Shown: positions 34,311 through 43,052, numbered from the stretch's first letter. The stretch: 64,000 bases of DNA from Sphingomonadales bacterium (GCA_028868535.1 JAGWUH010000010.1:31554-95553), one strand, 5' to 3'. Made by a program: numbers and translations. Notes: generated by a model not told the origin, from the letters alone.

Positions 34311-36014
34311 TTACGCGCGCTGCGACCGCGACTCGGCCTGGTCAGGCCGTTCTCCGGCAGGTCGTGCCGGTGCTTGCGGCTCGAAGCCGAGATTGAGGCG
34401 ATCGCGGAGCTGCTGCAGCATCGCCCGGCCGCCGGTGTAAGGCGCCATCTTGCCCGCGTCTTCCGCCGCAGCTTCCAGTTGCCTGCGCACGCCAGCCAGT
34501 TCCTGGCGCTGGTTGCCGGCCAGGTACGACAGCGTCTCGATCTGGCGGCGATCGCGATCGCGGCCCTGCTCCATGCGTTCGAGGCGCCGCGCCAGCAGGC
34601 GCGTGCCCTTGCGCACGGCGCGGCGGTTGCCCGCAAGCGCCTCGCGCATCTCGCGGTGGAGGTTTTCCAGCTCGCGCCGCTGCGCCACCAGCGCCGCGCC
34701 GATGCGGCGCGTGCCCCAGAAGCGCGCGATCCAGCCGGCAACGCCCTTCGGGATCGGCACCATCGCCGCGCCCGCCACCGGTTCGCCGGCAGGGCCGGGC
34801 TCCACCTGGGCACGATCCGCGGCCGCCGCGTGCAGCGCCAGGATGCGATCGAGCTGGCCGTGCAGTTCCGGCCCGTCGACGGCCTCGAGCCGATCGACGG
34901 TCACTTCGAGCACGCTGACCAGCGCACGCAGGTTCTCGCGATCGGCGTTGGCCTCGCCGTGCAGGCGGTGGATGTCGGCCAGCATTTCCGCCTGGTGCGC
35001 CGCCAGCTTGTCGACCGCGCCCGCGATGGGACGCAGCAGTTCCCCCGGATCGGCAAGCGCCGACACCGCCGCCGTCATCTCGTGCATGACCTCGGCCATC
35101 GACTTGACCGCACCGTGCAGCGCATCGATGCGCCGGCGGTCGGAATCGGAAACCCCCTGGTTGACGGCCACGAGCTCGCGCAGTTCGCGAAGCTGGGCAG
35201 TGCCTGCCTCGAGCACGCGGCGCAGGACGCGATCGTCGGCCAGCGTGGTCGCGCCTTCGCCGCCCGCACTTTCCAGCGCCGCGAGCTTCGACACCCAGTG
35301 CTCGAATTCGTTGCGCATCGCCTTCATCGCGCTGGTCATGCAGCGCTCGAGCGCGCCCAGCACCATCGAGGTCATCAGGCCGAACAGCGACGACGAGAAG
35401 CCGACCGACATGCCCGACAGCGGCGCCTTCATGCCTTCGATCATCTTGCCGAAGCTGTCCGCCCCGCCCTTGCCGGACATGTCCATGCTGCCGATCAGGT
35501 CGGACACCGAATGGACCGTCTTCATCAGGCCCATGAACGCGCCCAGCAGGCCCAGGAACACCATCAGGCCGGAAAAGTAGATCAGCGTCGACTTGCGATC
35601 GGAGATGCGCAAGTCGATGTCGTGCAGCAGCGTCTGCACGGTGCCGTTCGACAGCTGGACCTCGCTCTGCTTGCCCAGCTCCTCGGTGATCAGGCGATAG
35701 CCCTCGCCCAGCAGCTCGGGCGGATGGAACACCACCGCCGGCTTCGCCAGATCGACATGGGTCACGCGCACGCGGCCGCGGGGATCATAGTCCGCCTGCA
35801 GGGCCTTGAGCGCGATCACCTCGTTCTTGAGGTCGAAAACGTGCCGGAAGCCGATCGCCGCGGCCACGCCGAACAGCGCGAAGATGGACAGGTTGAGCGC
35901 CATCTTGGCCTTGATGCCGGCGATGACGAACTCGTGGGCGTAAATGCCGAGCCCCACCAGCACCAGCATGATGCCGGTCATCTTGAACAGCTCGGTCCTG
36001 ATCTTCTTTTCCAT
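34311..36014 (-). CDS. MotA/TolQ/ExbB-like proton-channel subunit with long cytoplasmic coiled coil
   Basis: This 567-residue inner membrane protein has four predicted membrane segments (about 11-33, 38-57, 143-166 and 200-222). The third and fourth carry the small-residue pattern of proton-channel proteins (FLGLLGAFMGLM and GMSVGFSSSLFGLMTSMVLG). The remaining 330 or so residues are Glu/Arg/Ala-rich and probably form a cytoplasmic coiled coil, ending in a disordered tail. Flagellar MotA has no such tail. Together with the MotB-like product upstream (12-base gap) it should form a proton-driven stator-like complex. In Salmonella SPI-4 a MotAB-like pair works with a giant-adhesin exporter, the closest precedent I know. 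Confidence 0.85.
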   Translation of the reverse strand: MEKKIRTELFKMTGIMLVLVGLGIYAHEFVIAGIKAKMALNLSIFALFGVAAAIGFRHVFDLKNEVIALKALQADYDPRGRVRVTHVDLAKPAVVFHPPELLGEGYRLITEELGKQSEVQLSNGTVQTLLHDIDLRISDRKSTLIYFSGLMVFLGLLGAFMGLMKTVHSVSDLIGSMDMSGKGGADSFGKMIEGMKAPLSGMSVGFSSSLFGLMTSMVLGALERCMTSAMKAMRNEFEHWVSKLAALESAGGEGATTLADDRVLRRVLEAGTAQLRELRELVAVNQGVSDSDRRRIDALHGAVKSMAEVMHEMTAAVSALADPGELLRPIAGAVDKLAAHQAEMLADIHRLHGEANADRENLRALVSVLEVTVDRLEAVDGPELHGQLDRILALHAAAADRAQVEPGPAGEPVAGAAMVPIPKGVAGWIARFWGTRRIGAALVAQRRELENLHREMREALAGNRRAVRKGTRLLARRLERMEQGRDRDRRQIETLSYLAGNQRQELAGVRRQLEAAAEDAGKMAPYTGGRAMLQQLRDRLNLGFEPQAPARPAGERPDQAESRSQRA

Positions 36015-36026
36015 GTTCGAACTGCC

Positions 36027-36764
36027 TCAGGGCTTGAGCACGACGCGGACGTTGTGGCCGTCGGGAAGCTTGGGATCGGTGATGCGGATCTGGGTGTAGA
36101 TCGACTTGGGCGGGATGCCGGCCTTGACCAGCAGGTTGCGCGTCATCGCGGCGCGGTAGAACGCCATGCGCTGCGCTTCGGAGACGGATCCGGTCTGCGG
36201 TGCGAAGGACCAGATCTCGAAAGTGGCGCCGGGATTGGGATGCGCGTGCAGGAAGTCGACGACCTTCTTGGTGCTGTCTTCGTCATAGTTCAGCGCCGCC
36301 GGTTCGAAGGCGATCCGCAGCAGGGTATCGGCGGTCTTGACCTCGACTCCCTTGTCCGTCTTGGGCACTTCCACCGCCTTTACAGACAGTTTGAGCGTAT
36401 CCTTCGATTGCCGGGTGAGGATCGAGAGACGCTCCGCCCCGTCGATCGGGTTCTCGCTCTTCAGCATCGCCCCGAGCTCGGAAACCGAACTGCCGTCGGG
36501 CGCGTCGCGCGGGGACAGCAGCTTCGCGTTCCGGCCTTCCGCCGCGGCGGCCGTCGCGCCGGCAGCACCAGCCGCATCGCCGGCCTCCGGATGCGCGGCC
36601 TGCGCCGCCTTCATTTCCATCTGCTTGATCACGCGCTGCGACAGCATCATCACCGCCGCGCTCATGATGACGAGCAGGAAGGTCACCACCATGATCACCG
36701 TCGTCAGCACGTCGACGAACGCCGGCCAGTGGTTGACCTCGCCTTCGCTGGATGCCCCTGCCAT
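36027..36764 (-). CDS. MotB/ExbD-like protein with OmpA-like periplasmic domain
   Basis: This 245-residue protein has one N-terminal membrane helix (FVDVLTTVIMVVTFLLVI, about residues 16-35). Asp18 sits where MotB and ExbD carry their proton-binding aspartate. A linker follows, then an OmpA/MotB-like periplasmic domain from about residue 140 to the end (LLRIAFEPAALNYDEDSTKKV and YRAAMTRNLLVKAGIP). The usual peptidoglycan-contact motif (TDxxG...N..LS..RA) is only partly kept, so wall binding is uncertain. Gaps of 11 and 12 bases to the ABC exporter gene and the MotA-like gene indicate one operon. It is expected to pair with the MotA-like protein. Confidence 0.85.
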   Translation of the reverse strand: MAGASSEGEVNHWPAFVDVLTTVIMVVTFLLVIMSAAVMMLSQRVIKQMEMKAAQAAHPEAGDAAGAAGATAAAAEGRNAKLLSPRDAPDGSSVSELGAMLKSENPIDGAERLSILTRQSKDTLKLSVKAVEVPKTDKGVEVKTADTLLRIAFEPAALNYDEDSTKKVVDFLHAHPNPGATFEIWSFAPQTGSVSEAQRMAFYRAAMTRNLLVKAGIPPKSIYTQIRITDPKLPDGHNVRVVLKP

Positions 36765-36775
36765 TCCCGGCTCCC

Positions 36776-39025
36776 TCAGGCCGCCTGCGACGCGCGGCGC
36801 GTGTTGGCCTCACGCAGCATCGCGAGCACGTCCGCCTTGGGCCGGTCGGCCACGATCGCGCCGTCCTCAAGCCAGATCACCCGGTCGACCAGGTCGAGCA
36901 GCGCCAGCCGATGCGTGGCGACGATCATCGTCCGCCCTTCGGCAGCCTCGCGAAGGCCGTTGATGATCGCGGCCTCGCTGGTGATGTCGAGCGACGCCGT
37001 CGGCTCGTCGAGCAGCAGAACCTGCGGATCGCGGATCAGCGCCCTGGCCAGCAACACGGTCTGGCGCTGCCCCCCCGAAAGCGCGCTGCCGCGCGGTCCC
37101 GTCTTGCGCATGTAGCCCTCGACGGTGCGGGAGACGAAAGCGTCGAGTCCGGAGCAGCGGATCGCCCGCTCGACCAGTGCCTCATCGGGCTCGGCGATGC
37201 CGAGCAGGATGTTGTCCCAGATCGACGTGTCGAAGATGTCGCCATCCTGCGCCGCATAGACGACCGAGCTTCGCAAGTGCTGCGCCGCGTACTGGTCGAT
37301 GGCGTGGCCATCGATCATGATCCGCCCCTGCTGGTGCGGGATCAGGCCGGCGATCAACTGCAGCAAGGTGGACTTTCCGGACCCGGAACGACCGATCAGG
37401 GCCACTTTCTCGCCCGGCTGGATGGCCAGGCTGACGCTGCGCAGGCTGTCTTCCGACGCGCCCTCGAAACGATGGCTGGCACCGCTGATCGCGATCGCGC
37501 CGTCGAGCCGGCCGGGCGCGATCGCCGGATCGGACACGCGGCGTTCGGGCTCGGTGCGCAGCACGCGTTCGAGACCGGCGATCTGCGAAAGCGACTGGTA
37601 AACCCGCGCCACCGTCGCGATCGCGGTGGATACCGGGACCATCGCCCGGCTGGTCAGCATGATCACCGCGATCATCGCGCCCTGGGTCATGGCCCCGGCC
37701 TTGATCTGGAACACGCCGATCATCACCACCAGCACCGTCACCACCTGCACCAGCAGGCCGGAAAGGTGGGCCGGCATCTCGTTCCAGCGGCGCACGTCGC
37801 GCGTCGCGATGCCGATATGGTCGCTGACCGTGTCCCACCGCGTCAGGAAGCGGCCTTCGCCCTGGTTGGCCTTGATCGTCTGCCAGCCTTCGGCGACTTC
37901 GGCGATCAGGTTGTGGCGCGTCTGTACCAGCCGGCTGGACTTGCGGCTGGCCAGCTTGAGCGCAAAATTGGTGACGAAGCCGATCGTGACGAGGGCGCAC
38001 GCGCCGATCACCGGACCGAGCACCGTCCATCCGCCGATCATCGCGATCAGGCCGAAGTAGGCGACGATCGAGGGCATGTCGACGGCGAAGGTGACGAACG
38101 CCTGCGGCACCAGCAGCGCCAGGTTCTCGGTATCGCGCAGCGCCGTCATCAACGCGCCGACGCTGTTCTCGTCGTCACGCACGCGGCCGCGCAGGATGGC
38201 CGCCACCGCCTTGTGCTGCACCGCCTGGCCGACCCGAATGCCGATGCCTTCGACGAAGCCCGACTTCACGTGGCGCAGCAGCAGTTCGAACACCAGTGCG
38301 ATCATCACGCCGGCGGACAGCGCCCACAGCGATTCGATCGCCAGGTTGGGTACGACGCGGTCGTAGATCGCGCGCATGTAGAGCGGGATCGACAGCGCGC
38401 AAAGGTTGAGCAACAGCGCCGTCAGCGCCAGTTGGCCAAGCAGGCGGCGCTCCCCAGCGAACGCGCCCAGCAGCCACAGCCGCGGGTTGCGCCGGACCAG
38501 ATCGTTGTCTTCGGTCTCGCTGGCGATCTGGTCGGGATCGGCGATGCCCGCCACCAGCACTTCGTCGTCGACCAGCGGAACCAGCCGCGACCCATGGATC
38601 GTATGCCGCCCCAGTTCGTCCTCGACGACGCAGAAGCCGCCGGGCAGGGCAAGGTGCACGAGCAGCGCGCCGCCGCCCCGGCAGCGCAACAGCGCCGGCA
38701 GTTCGGCTTCGGAAAGGCGGTCCGCGGAAAGCGGTTGCCAGCGGGCGAGCAGGCCGACCCGAGCCAGCGCCTCGGGCACGAACGAGGGCGCCAGCGCGCC
38801 CTGCGACACCGGCAGGGCCCCGACCAGTTCGTCGCGGTGGCGCGCGCGGCCCAGTGCCGCGCACAGGCCCTCGATGCCGGCAATCATGGTCAACGGGGCC
38901 AGCGCCGGTCCCGCTCCATCGGCGGTGCCGACGCCACCCCGCGCCAGCCGGTCCGCGCCTGCGCGCAACCAGCCGGCGAGGCGACGTTTACCGTCGATTG
39001 CCACGGATTTCGGTGCATTCAACAT
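36776..39025 (-). CDS. Type I secretion ABC exporter (permease-ATPase)
   Basis: This 749-residue protein powers export of the RTX protein across the inner membrane. An N-terminal region of about 160 residues looks like the C39-like domain of RTX exporters; I see no clear catalytic Cys-His arrangement, so it is probably a substrate-docking domain rather than a peptidase. Membrane helices span about 195-460. The ATPase domain has Walker A GRSGSGKST at 545-553, the LSGGQRQ signature, Walker B with VLLLDEPTASLD, and the H-loop in IVATHRLALL. The length fits LapB/HlyB-type exporters. It is the first gene of the minus-strand operon and is divergent from the HlyD-type gene. Confidence 0.95.
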   Translation of the reverse strand: MLNAPKSVAIDGKRRLAGWLRAGADRLARGGVGTADGAGPALAPLTMIAGIEGLCAALGRARHRDELVGALPVSQGALAPSFVPEALARVGLLARWQPLSADRLSEAELPALLRCRGGGALLVHLALPGGFCVVEDELGRHTIHGSRLVPLVDDEVLVAGIADPDQIASETEDNDLVRRNPRLWLLGAFAGERRLLGQLALTALLLNLCALSIPLYMRAIYDRVVPNLAIESLWALSAGVMIALVFELLLRHVKSGFVEGIGIRVGQAVQHKAVAAILRGRVRDDENSVGALMTALRDTENLALLVPQAFVTFAVDMPSIVAYFGLIAMIGGWTVLGPVIGACALVTIGFVTNFALKLASRKSSRLVQTRHNLIAEVAEGWQTIKANQGEGRFLTRWDTVSDHIGIATRDVRRWNEMPAHLSGLLVQVVTVLVVMIGVFQIKAGAMTQGAMIAVIMLTSRAMVPVSTAIATVARVYQSLSQIAGLERVLRTEPERRVSDPAIAPGRLDGAIAISGASHRFEGASEDSLRSVSLAIQPGEKVALIGRSGSGKSTLLQLIAGLIPHQQGRIMIDGHAIDQYAAQHLRSSVVYAAQDGDIFDTSIWDNILLGIAEPDEALVERAIRCSGLDAFVSRTVEGYMRKTGPRGSALSGGQRQTVLLARALIRDPQVLLLDEPTASLDITSEAAIINGLREAAEGRTMIVATHRLALLDLVDRVIWLEDGAIVADRPKADVLAMLREANTRRASQAA

Positions 39026-39062
39026 AGAGATCGGGCCTCGTTTCCGGGCCGCTGTTAACCGT

Positions 39063-39078
39063 GTGAAGGCTAATTCAC
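39063..39078. promoter_or_regulatory. Inverted repeat GTGAA-N6-TTCAC between the divergent exporter genes
   Basis: A perfect 5+5 inverted repeat with a six-base spacer lies in the 183-base region separating the ABC exporter gene (minus) from the HlyD-type gene (plus). It is 38 bases upstream of the exporter start, in a locally AT-richer stretch. It could be an operator controlling both arms of the secretion locus. No regulator gene sits beside it. Confidence 0.3.
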
Positions 39079-39208
39079 CGCTAATCCTCGATAGGTAATC
39101 ACCGTCAGCACAGCCCTAAGCAATTCTGCACGCCGAACGCCTAACCCGACCGGCGAGGCGGGGTCGAAATGGCTCCGCGAGGCGATCCGCAAGCCGAGGC
39201 AGCACCGC

Positions 39209-40615
39209 ATGGACATCCAGCGCATCCGCGAACGCATCATCCGCGCGCTCGGCGGCGAAGCCCTGTTCGAGGGCGCCAGCGCCCGCGAGATCAGCGCCAC
39301 CATGGCCCGCGCCCGCGCGGTATCGCCCGGCCCGATCGCGGGGTTGCAGCCGTGGAGCGCGCGCCTGCGCACCGATCACCAGGCCCGCACGCTGCGGCTC
39401 CTTGCGCTGGCAATCGCCGCGTTCCTGGTCTGGGCCGGCTGCTTCACGCTCGATCGCGTCACCCGTGGCCCCGGCCGCGTGCTTCCCGGCGTGCAGAACC
39501 AGATCGTCCAGCACCAGGAAGGCGGCATCATCCAGCAGATCCTGGTCCAGGAGGGCGAACGCGTCCGCAAGGGCCAGTTGCTGATGCGGGTGGACAACGT
39601 CACCACCGGCGCCGAATTCGCCACCGGGCAGACCGACGTGGTCGCCAAGCGCATCACCCTTGCCCGGCTCGAAGCGGAGATCGGCGGTGCCGGCACCTTC
39701 GCCGTCCCCGCCGACCTCGCCCGCCAGGCGCCGGACCTGGCCCACGGCGAGGAAGCGCTGTTCCGCTCGCGCCTCGCGCAGCGGGCGCAAGCCTCGGGCA
39801 TCATCGGCGAGCAGGTGCGCCAGCACCGCGCCGAGGTCGCCTCGCTGCAGGCCCGCCTCGGCAACCTCCGTTCGGAAGAGGCGCTGGCGCAACAGCAGTT
39901 GAACAAGCTGGAACGTGCGTTCGAGGAAGACGCGATCTCGGAGCGCGAGGTGCTCGACAAGCGCCAGGCACTGGCCGCGCTGCGCACCCGCATCGCCGAC
40001 GTCCAGAACCAGATTCCGCAGTCTTCCGCGCAGATTTCCGAAGCCGACGCGCGCCGGGGCGAAGTGTTCACCCGCGACATGGAAGAGATGAAGGAAAAGG
40101 CGGCGCTGCTGCGGCTCGAACTGGCCAAGGCGGACGAGACCTTCAAGGCGGCGCAGGACAAATCCAACCGCGAGGAGATCCGCGCCCCGCTCGACGGCAT
40201 CGTCAACAAGCTCTACCTGCAGACAATCGGCGGCGTGATCCGTCCCGGCGAACCGGTGGCGGAGATCGTGCCCGTCGACAAGCTGGTGACGATCGAGGCC
40301 CGCATTGCCCCGCGCGATCGCGGCAACGTCTGGCCCGGACTGCCGGCGACGGTGAAGATCACCGCCTACGATTCCGCGATCTATGGCGGGTTGGAAGCCA
40401 AGGTTCTCGACGTTTCGCCCGACGTCATCCAGGACCAGAAGGGCGAGGCCTACTACCGCGTCCGCCTGCGCGCCGACACCAGCGATTTCGGCCCCAAGCG
40501 CCCGGTGATCCCCGGCATGACCGCGGACGTCAACATCGTCTCGGGCAAGCAGACCATCCTCGACTACATCCTCGGCCCGCTGATCCGCATCCGCGACTCC
40601 GCGCTGCGGGAGTGA
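39209..40615 (+). CDS. HlyD-family type I secretion periplasmic adaptor
   Basis: This 468-residue membrane fusion protein connects the inner membrane exporter to the TolC-like channel. A short cytoplasmic N-terminus is followed by one membrane helix (about 61-80). The biotinyl-lipoyl-like half-motif RVLPGVQNQIVQHQEGGIIQ comes next, then a long coiled-coil hairpin (about 150-320), then the second lipoyl half (IRAPLDGIVNKL) and a beta-barrel domain (GNVWPGLPATVKITAYD). The end, KQTILDYILGPLIRIRDSALRE, is typical of HlyD/LapC proteins. GAGG lies nine bases before the ATG. It ends five bases from the convergent glmS stop. Confidence 0.95.
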   Translation: MDIQRIRERIIRALGGEALFEGASAREISATMARARAVSPGPIAGLQPWSARLRTDHQARTLRLLALAIAAFLVWAGCFTLDRVTRGPGRVLPGVQNQIVQHQEGGIIQQILVQEGERVRKGQLLMRVDNVTTGAEFATGQTDVVAKRITLARLEAEIGGAGTFAVPADLARQAPDLAHGEEALFRSRLAQRAQASGIIGEQVRQHRAEVASLQARLGNLRSEEALAQQQLNKLERAFEEDAISEREVLDKRQALAALRTRIADVQNQIPQSSAQISEADARRGEVFTRDMEEMKEKAALLRLELAKADETFKAAQDKSNREEIRAPLDGIVNKLYLQTIGGVIRPGEPVAEIVPVDKLVTIEARIAPRDRGNVWPGLPATVKITAYDSAIYGGLEAKVLDVSPDVIQDQKGEAYYRVRLRADTSDFGPKRPVIPGMTADVNIVSGKQTILDYILGPLIRIRDSALRE

Positions 40616-40620
40616 GCCAG

Positions 40621-42444
40621 CTACTCGACGGTGACGCTCTTCGCGAGGTTGCGCGGCTGGTCGACGTCGGTGCCCTTCACGCAGGCGACGTGATAGGCCA
40701 GCAACTGCACCGGCACCGCATAGACCAGCGGCGCGATCAGCGGATGCACCTTCGGCATCTCGATCGTGGCGAGACAGCCCTCGCCGGCTTCGGCCAGCCC
40801 TTCCGCGTCCGAGATCAGCACGATCTTGCCGCCGCGCGCGCGCACCTCCTGCATGTTCGACACGGTCTTCTCGAACAACGGGCCTGACGGGGCCAGGACG
40901 ATCACCGGCACCGCCTCGTCGATCAGCGCGATCGGCCCATGCTTCATTTCACCCGATGCATAACCTTCGGCGTGGATATAGCTGATTTCCTTCAGCTTCA
41001 GCGCACCCTCCAGCGCCAGCGGATAGTCCGCGCCGCGCCCCAGGTAGAGCACGTCGCGGGCCGGCGCGATCAGGTGCGCCATCGCCGCGATCTCGTCGTC
41101 GTGCGCCAGCGCCGCATTCAGCGCCGCCGGCGTCTCGACCAGCTGGGCGACGACATGGCGCTCGTCCTCGCGGCTCATCCGCCCGCGCTTGACGGCGAGG
41201 TGCGCGGCCAGCGCCGCCAGCACCGCCAGCTGGCAGGTGAACGCCTTGGTCGAGGCGACGCCGATCTCCGGCCCGGCATGGGTCGGCAGCAGCAGGTCGG
41301 CCTCGCGCGCCATCGAGCTGGTCGGCACATTCACCACCACCCCGATCGTCTGCCCCGCCGCCTTGCAGTGGCGCAGCGCCGCCAGCGTATCCGCGGTCTC
41401 GCCCGATTGCGAAATGAACAGCGCCAGCCCGCCCGGCTCCAGCACCGGATCGCGATAGCGGAACTCGCTGGCGACATCGATGTCCACCGGCAGCCGCGCG
41501 AACTGCTCGAACCAGTACTTGGCGACCAGCCCGGCATAGTAGGAGGTGCCACAGGCGACGATGGTGACGCGGTTGATCGTCGACAGGTCGAAATCGATCT
41601 GCGGCAGCGCCACGCTCTCGTCGACCTGCCGCACATAGCTGCGCAGCGTCTGCGCGACGACGGTCGGCTGCTCGTAGATTTCCTTCTGCATGAAGTGGCG
41701 GAAATTGCCCTTCTCGATCGCCACCGCCGAAGCCCCCGAAGCGACGATGTCGCGCTCGACCGGATTGTTGTCCTTGTCGAAGATGCGGGCGCCGTCGCGG
41801 GTCAGGATCACCCAGTCGCCCTCGTCGAGATAGGTGATGCGCTGGGTCAGCGGCGCCAGCGCCAGGGCATCCGAACCCAGGTACATCTCGCCGTCGCCAT
41901 AGCCGACCACCAGCGGCGACCCCAGCCGCGCGCCGATCAGCATGTCGGGAAAGCGGCGGAACGCGATCGCCAGCGCGAACGCGCCGCGCAACTGCGGCAG
42001 CGCCGCCTTGACGGCGTCCTCGGGGCTGGCGCCGGCCTCGACCGCCTCGGAGACGAGGTGGGCCACGACTTCGGTATCGGTATCGCTCTCGAACACGCGT
42101 CCCTTGGCGGTCAGCGCTTCCTTCAGCGGGCGGAAGTTCTCGATGATGCCGTTGTGCACCAGCGCCAGTTCTTCGGTGGCGTGCGGATGAGCGTTGCTCG
42201 CGGTCGGCGCGCCGTGCGTCGCCCAACGCGTGTGCGCGATGCCCACGGTGCCCGGGGCCGGATGCAGCGCCAGTTCCTTGACCAGGTTGAGCAGCTTGCC
42301 CGGCGCGCGCCGCCGGATCAGCTCGCCGGCATGGACCGTGCAGACGCCGGCCGAGTCGTAACCGCGGTACTCCATCCGCCGCAGGCCATCGACCAGCCGC
42401 TCCGCCACTTCCTCACGCCCGATGATGCCGATGATGCCGCACAT
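40621..42444 (-). CDS. glmS: Glutamine--fructose-6-phosphate aminotransferase GlmS
   Basis: This 607-residue enzyme makes glucosamine-6-phosphate, the first step to UDP-GlcNAc for peptidoglycan and lipopolysaccharide. It starts MCGIIGIIGREEVAE, with Cys2 as the N-terminal glutaminase nucleophile once Met1 is removed. HTRWATHGAPT and the NAHPH stretch are standard glutaminase motifs. Two SIS sugar-isomerase domains follow (ACGTSYYAGL and SQSGETADTL in the first), and the end LAKSVTVE is characteristic. Length matches the family. It starts 15 bases after the vapC stop on the same strand. No glmS ribozyme was recognised, and there is little room for one. Confidence 0.98.
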   Translation of the reverse strand: MCGIIGIIGREEVAERLVDGLRRMEYRGYDSAGVCTVHAGELIRRRAPGKLLNLVKELALHPAPGTVGIAHTRWATHGAPTASNAHPHATEELALVHNGIIENFRPLKEALTAKGRVFESDTDTEVVAHLVSEAVEAGASPEDAVKAALPQLRGAFALAIAFRRFPDMLIGARLGSPLVVGYGDGEMYLGSDALALAPLTQRITYLDEGDWVILTRDGARIFDKDNNPVERDIVASGASAVAIEKGNFRHFMQKEIYEQPTVVAQTLRSYVRQVDESVALPQIDFDLSTINRVTIVACGTSYYAGLVAKYWFEQFARLPVDIDVASEFRYRDPVLEPGGLALFISQSGETADTLAALRHCKAAGQTIGVVVNVPTSSMAREADLLLPTHAGPEIGVASTKAFTCQLAVLAALAAHLAVKRGRMSREDERHVVAQLVETPAALNAALAHDDEIAAMAHLIAPARDVLYLGRGADYPLALEGALKLKEISYIHAEGYASGEMKHGPIALIDEAVPVIVLAPSGPLFEKTVSNMQEVRARGGKIVLISDAEGLAEAGEGCLATIEMPKVHPLIAPLVYAVPVQLLAYHVACVKGTDVDQPRNLAKSVTVE

Positions 42445-42459
42445 GTGCCGATGCCTTTT

Positions 42460-42825
42460 TCAGAGTGTGTAGGGTACGCGGATGCCCGGCATTTCGGCCG
42501 GGAAATCGCGGATATTGCGGGTAACGAGGATCCGGCCGGTGACTTGCGCCGCCGCCAGGGTCAACGCGTCGCCCAGCGCCATCGCCGGCCGCTGCGCCCG
42601 CAGCGTCGCCCCGCGCCGGGCAATGTCCTCGGTCAGCTCGACGATCTTGAACTGGCGCAGGTATTCCTCGACCCGGTCGGCATCGTCGCGCGCGCCGGCC
42701 ATGACCTCGGCCCAGCTCAGCCGGGCGATCGACCGCTCGGGCGTGGAGACGATCGCCGTCCGCGCCGGGGCCAGGCCCACCAGCGCATCGACGAGAATGG
42801 CGGTATCGAACAGCGCCGCCGCCAT
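42460..42825 (-). CDS. vapC: PIN-domain toxin, VapC-like
   Basis: This 121-residue PIN-domain protein starts MAAALFDTAILVDALVG, with the first active-site Asp in FDTAILVD. Other acidic residues are placed as in VapC ribonucleases: Glu in SWAEVMAG, Asp in LGDALTLAAA and Asp in TRNIRDFP. VapC toxins cleave specific RNAs in a magnesium-dependent way and are held inactive by VapB. Its ATG overlaps the TGA of the upstream antitoxin gene (TGATG), the usual coupling for such pairs. An open frame extending further upstream is just read-through of the antitoxin region. Confidence 0.9.
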   Translation of the reverse strand: MAAALFDTAILVDALVGLAPARTAIVSTPERSIARLSWAEVMAGARDDADRVEEYLRQFKIVELTEDIARRGATLRAQRPAMALGDALTLAAAQVTGRILVTRNIRDFPAEMPGIRVPYTL

Positions 42826-43052
42826 CAGCCGGCATCCCCGGAACGGATCCGCCGGGTATAGCCCTGTCCGTCGCCAATGTCCGAGCGGTCGCGCCACATG
42901 CCGCAGAACGGATCGATGCCCTTGCGCGAAACCCCTTCGCGCAGCTGCGTCACCGCCTCGCGCACCAGCGCGGTGCGCGACAGCCCTCGCTCCGCCGCGG
43001 CCTCGTCCAGCCAGCGGATATCGTCGTCGGGAATCTCGACCAGCGTGCGCAT
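42825..43052 (-). CDS. vapB: Ribbon-helix-helix antitoxin, VapB-like
   Basis: This 75-residue protein starts MRTLVEIPDDDIRWLDEAAAERGLSRTALVREAV, the beta strand and two helices of a ribbon-helix-helix DNA-binding domain. The C-terminal half (FCGMWRDRSDIGDGQ) is the kind of extended tail that wraps a PIN toxin. It should neutralise the VapC product and repress its own promoter. A perfect palindrome lies seven bases upstream of its start. The pair sits between glmU and glmS, all on the same strand. Confidence 0.88.
   Translation of the reverse strand: MRTLVEIPDDDIRWLDEAAAERGLSRTALVREAVTQLREGVSRKGIDPFCGMWRDRSDIGDGQGYTRRIRSGDAG

Noticed and set aside
34311..36764. Flagellar stator genes motA and motB
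   Set aside because: The MotA-like protein has a long foreign C-terminal tail, the periplasmic domain of its partner is diverged, no flagellar genes are nearby, and both are inside the exporter operon.
39062..39078. CRP-type site in the divergent secretion promoter
   Set aside because: The TGTGA and TCAC halves are eight bases apart, not six, so it does not fit the CRP consensus.
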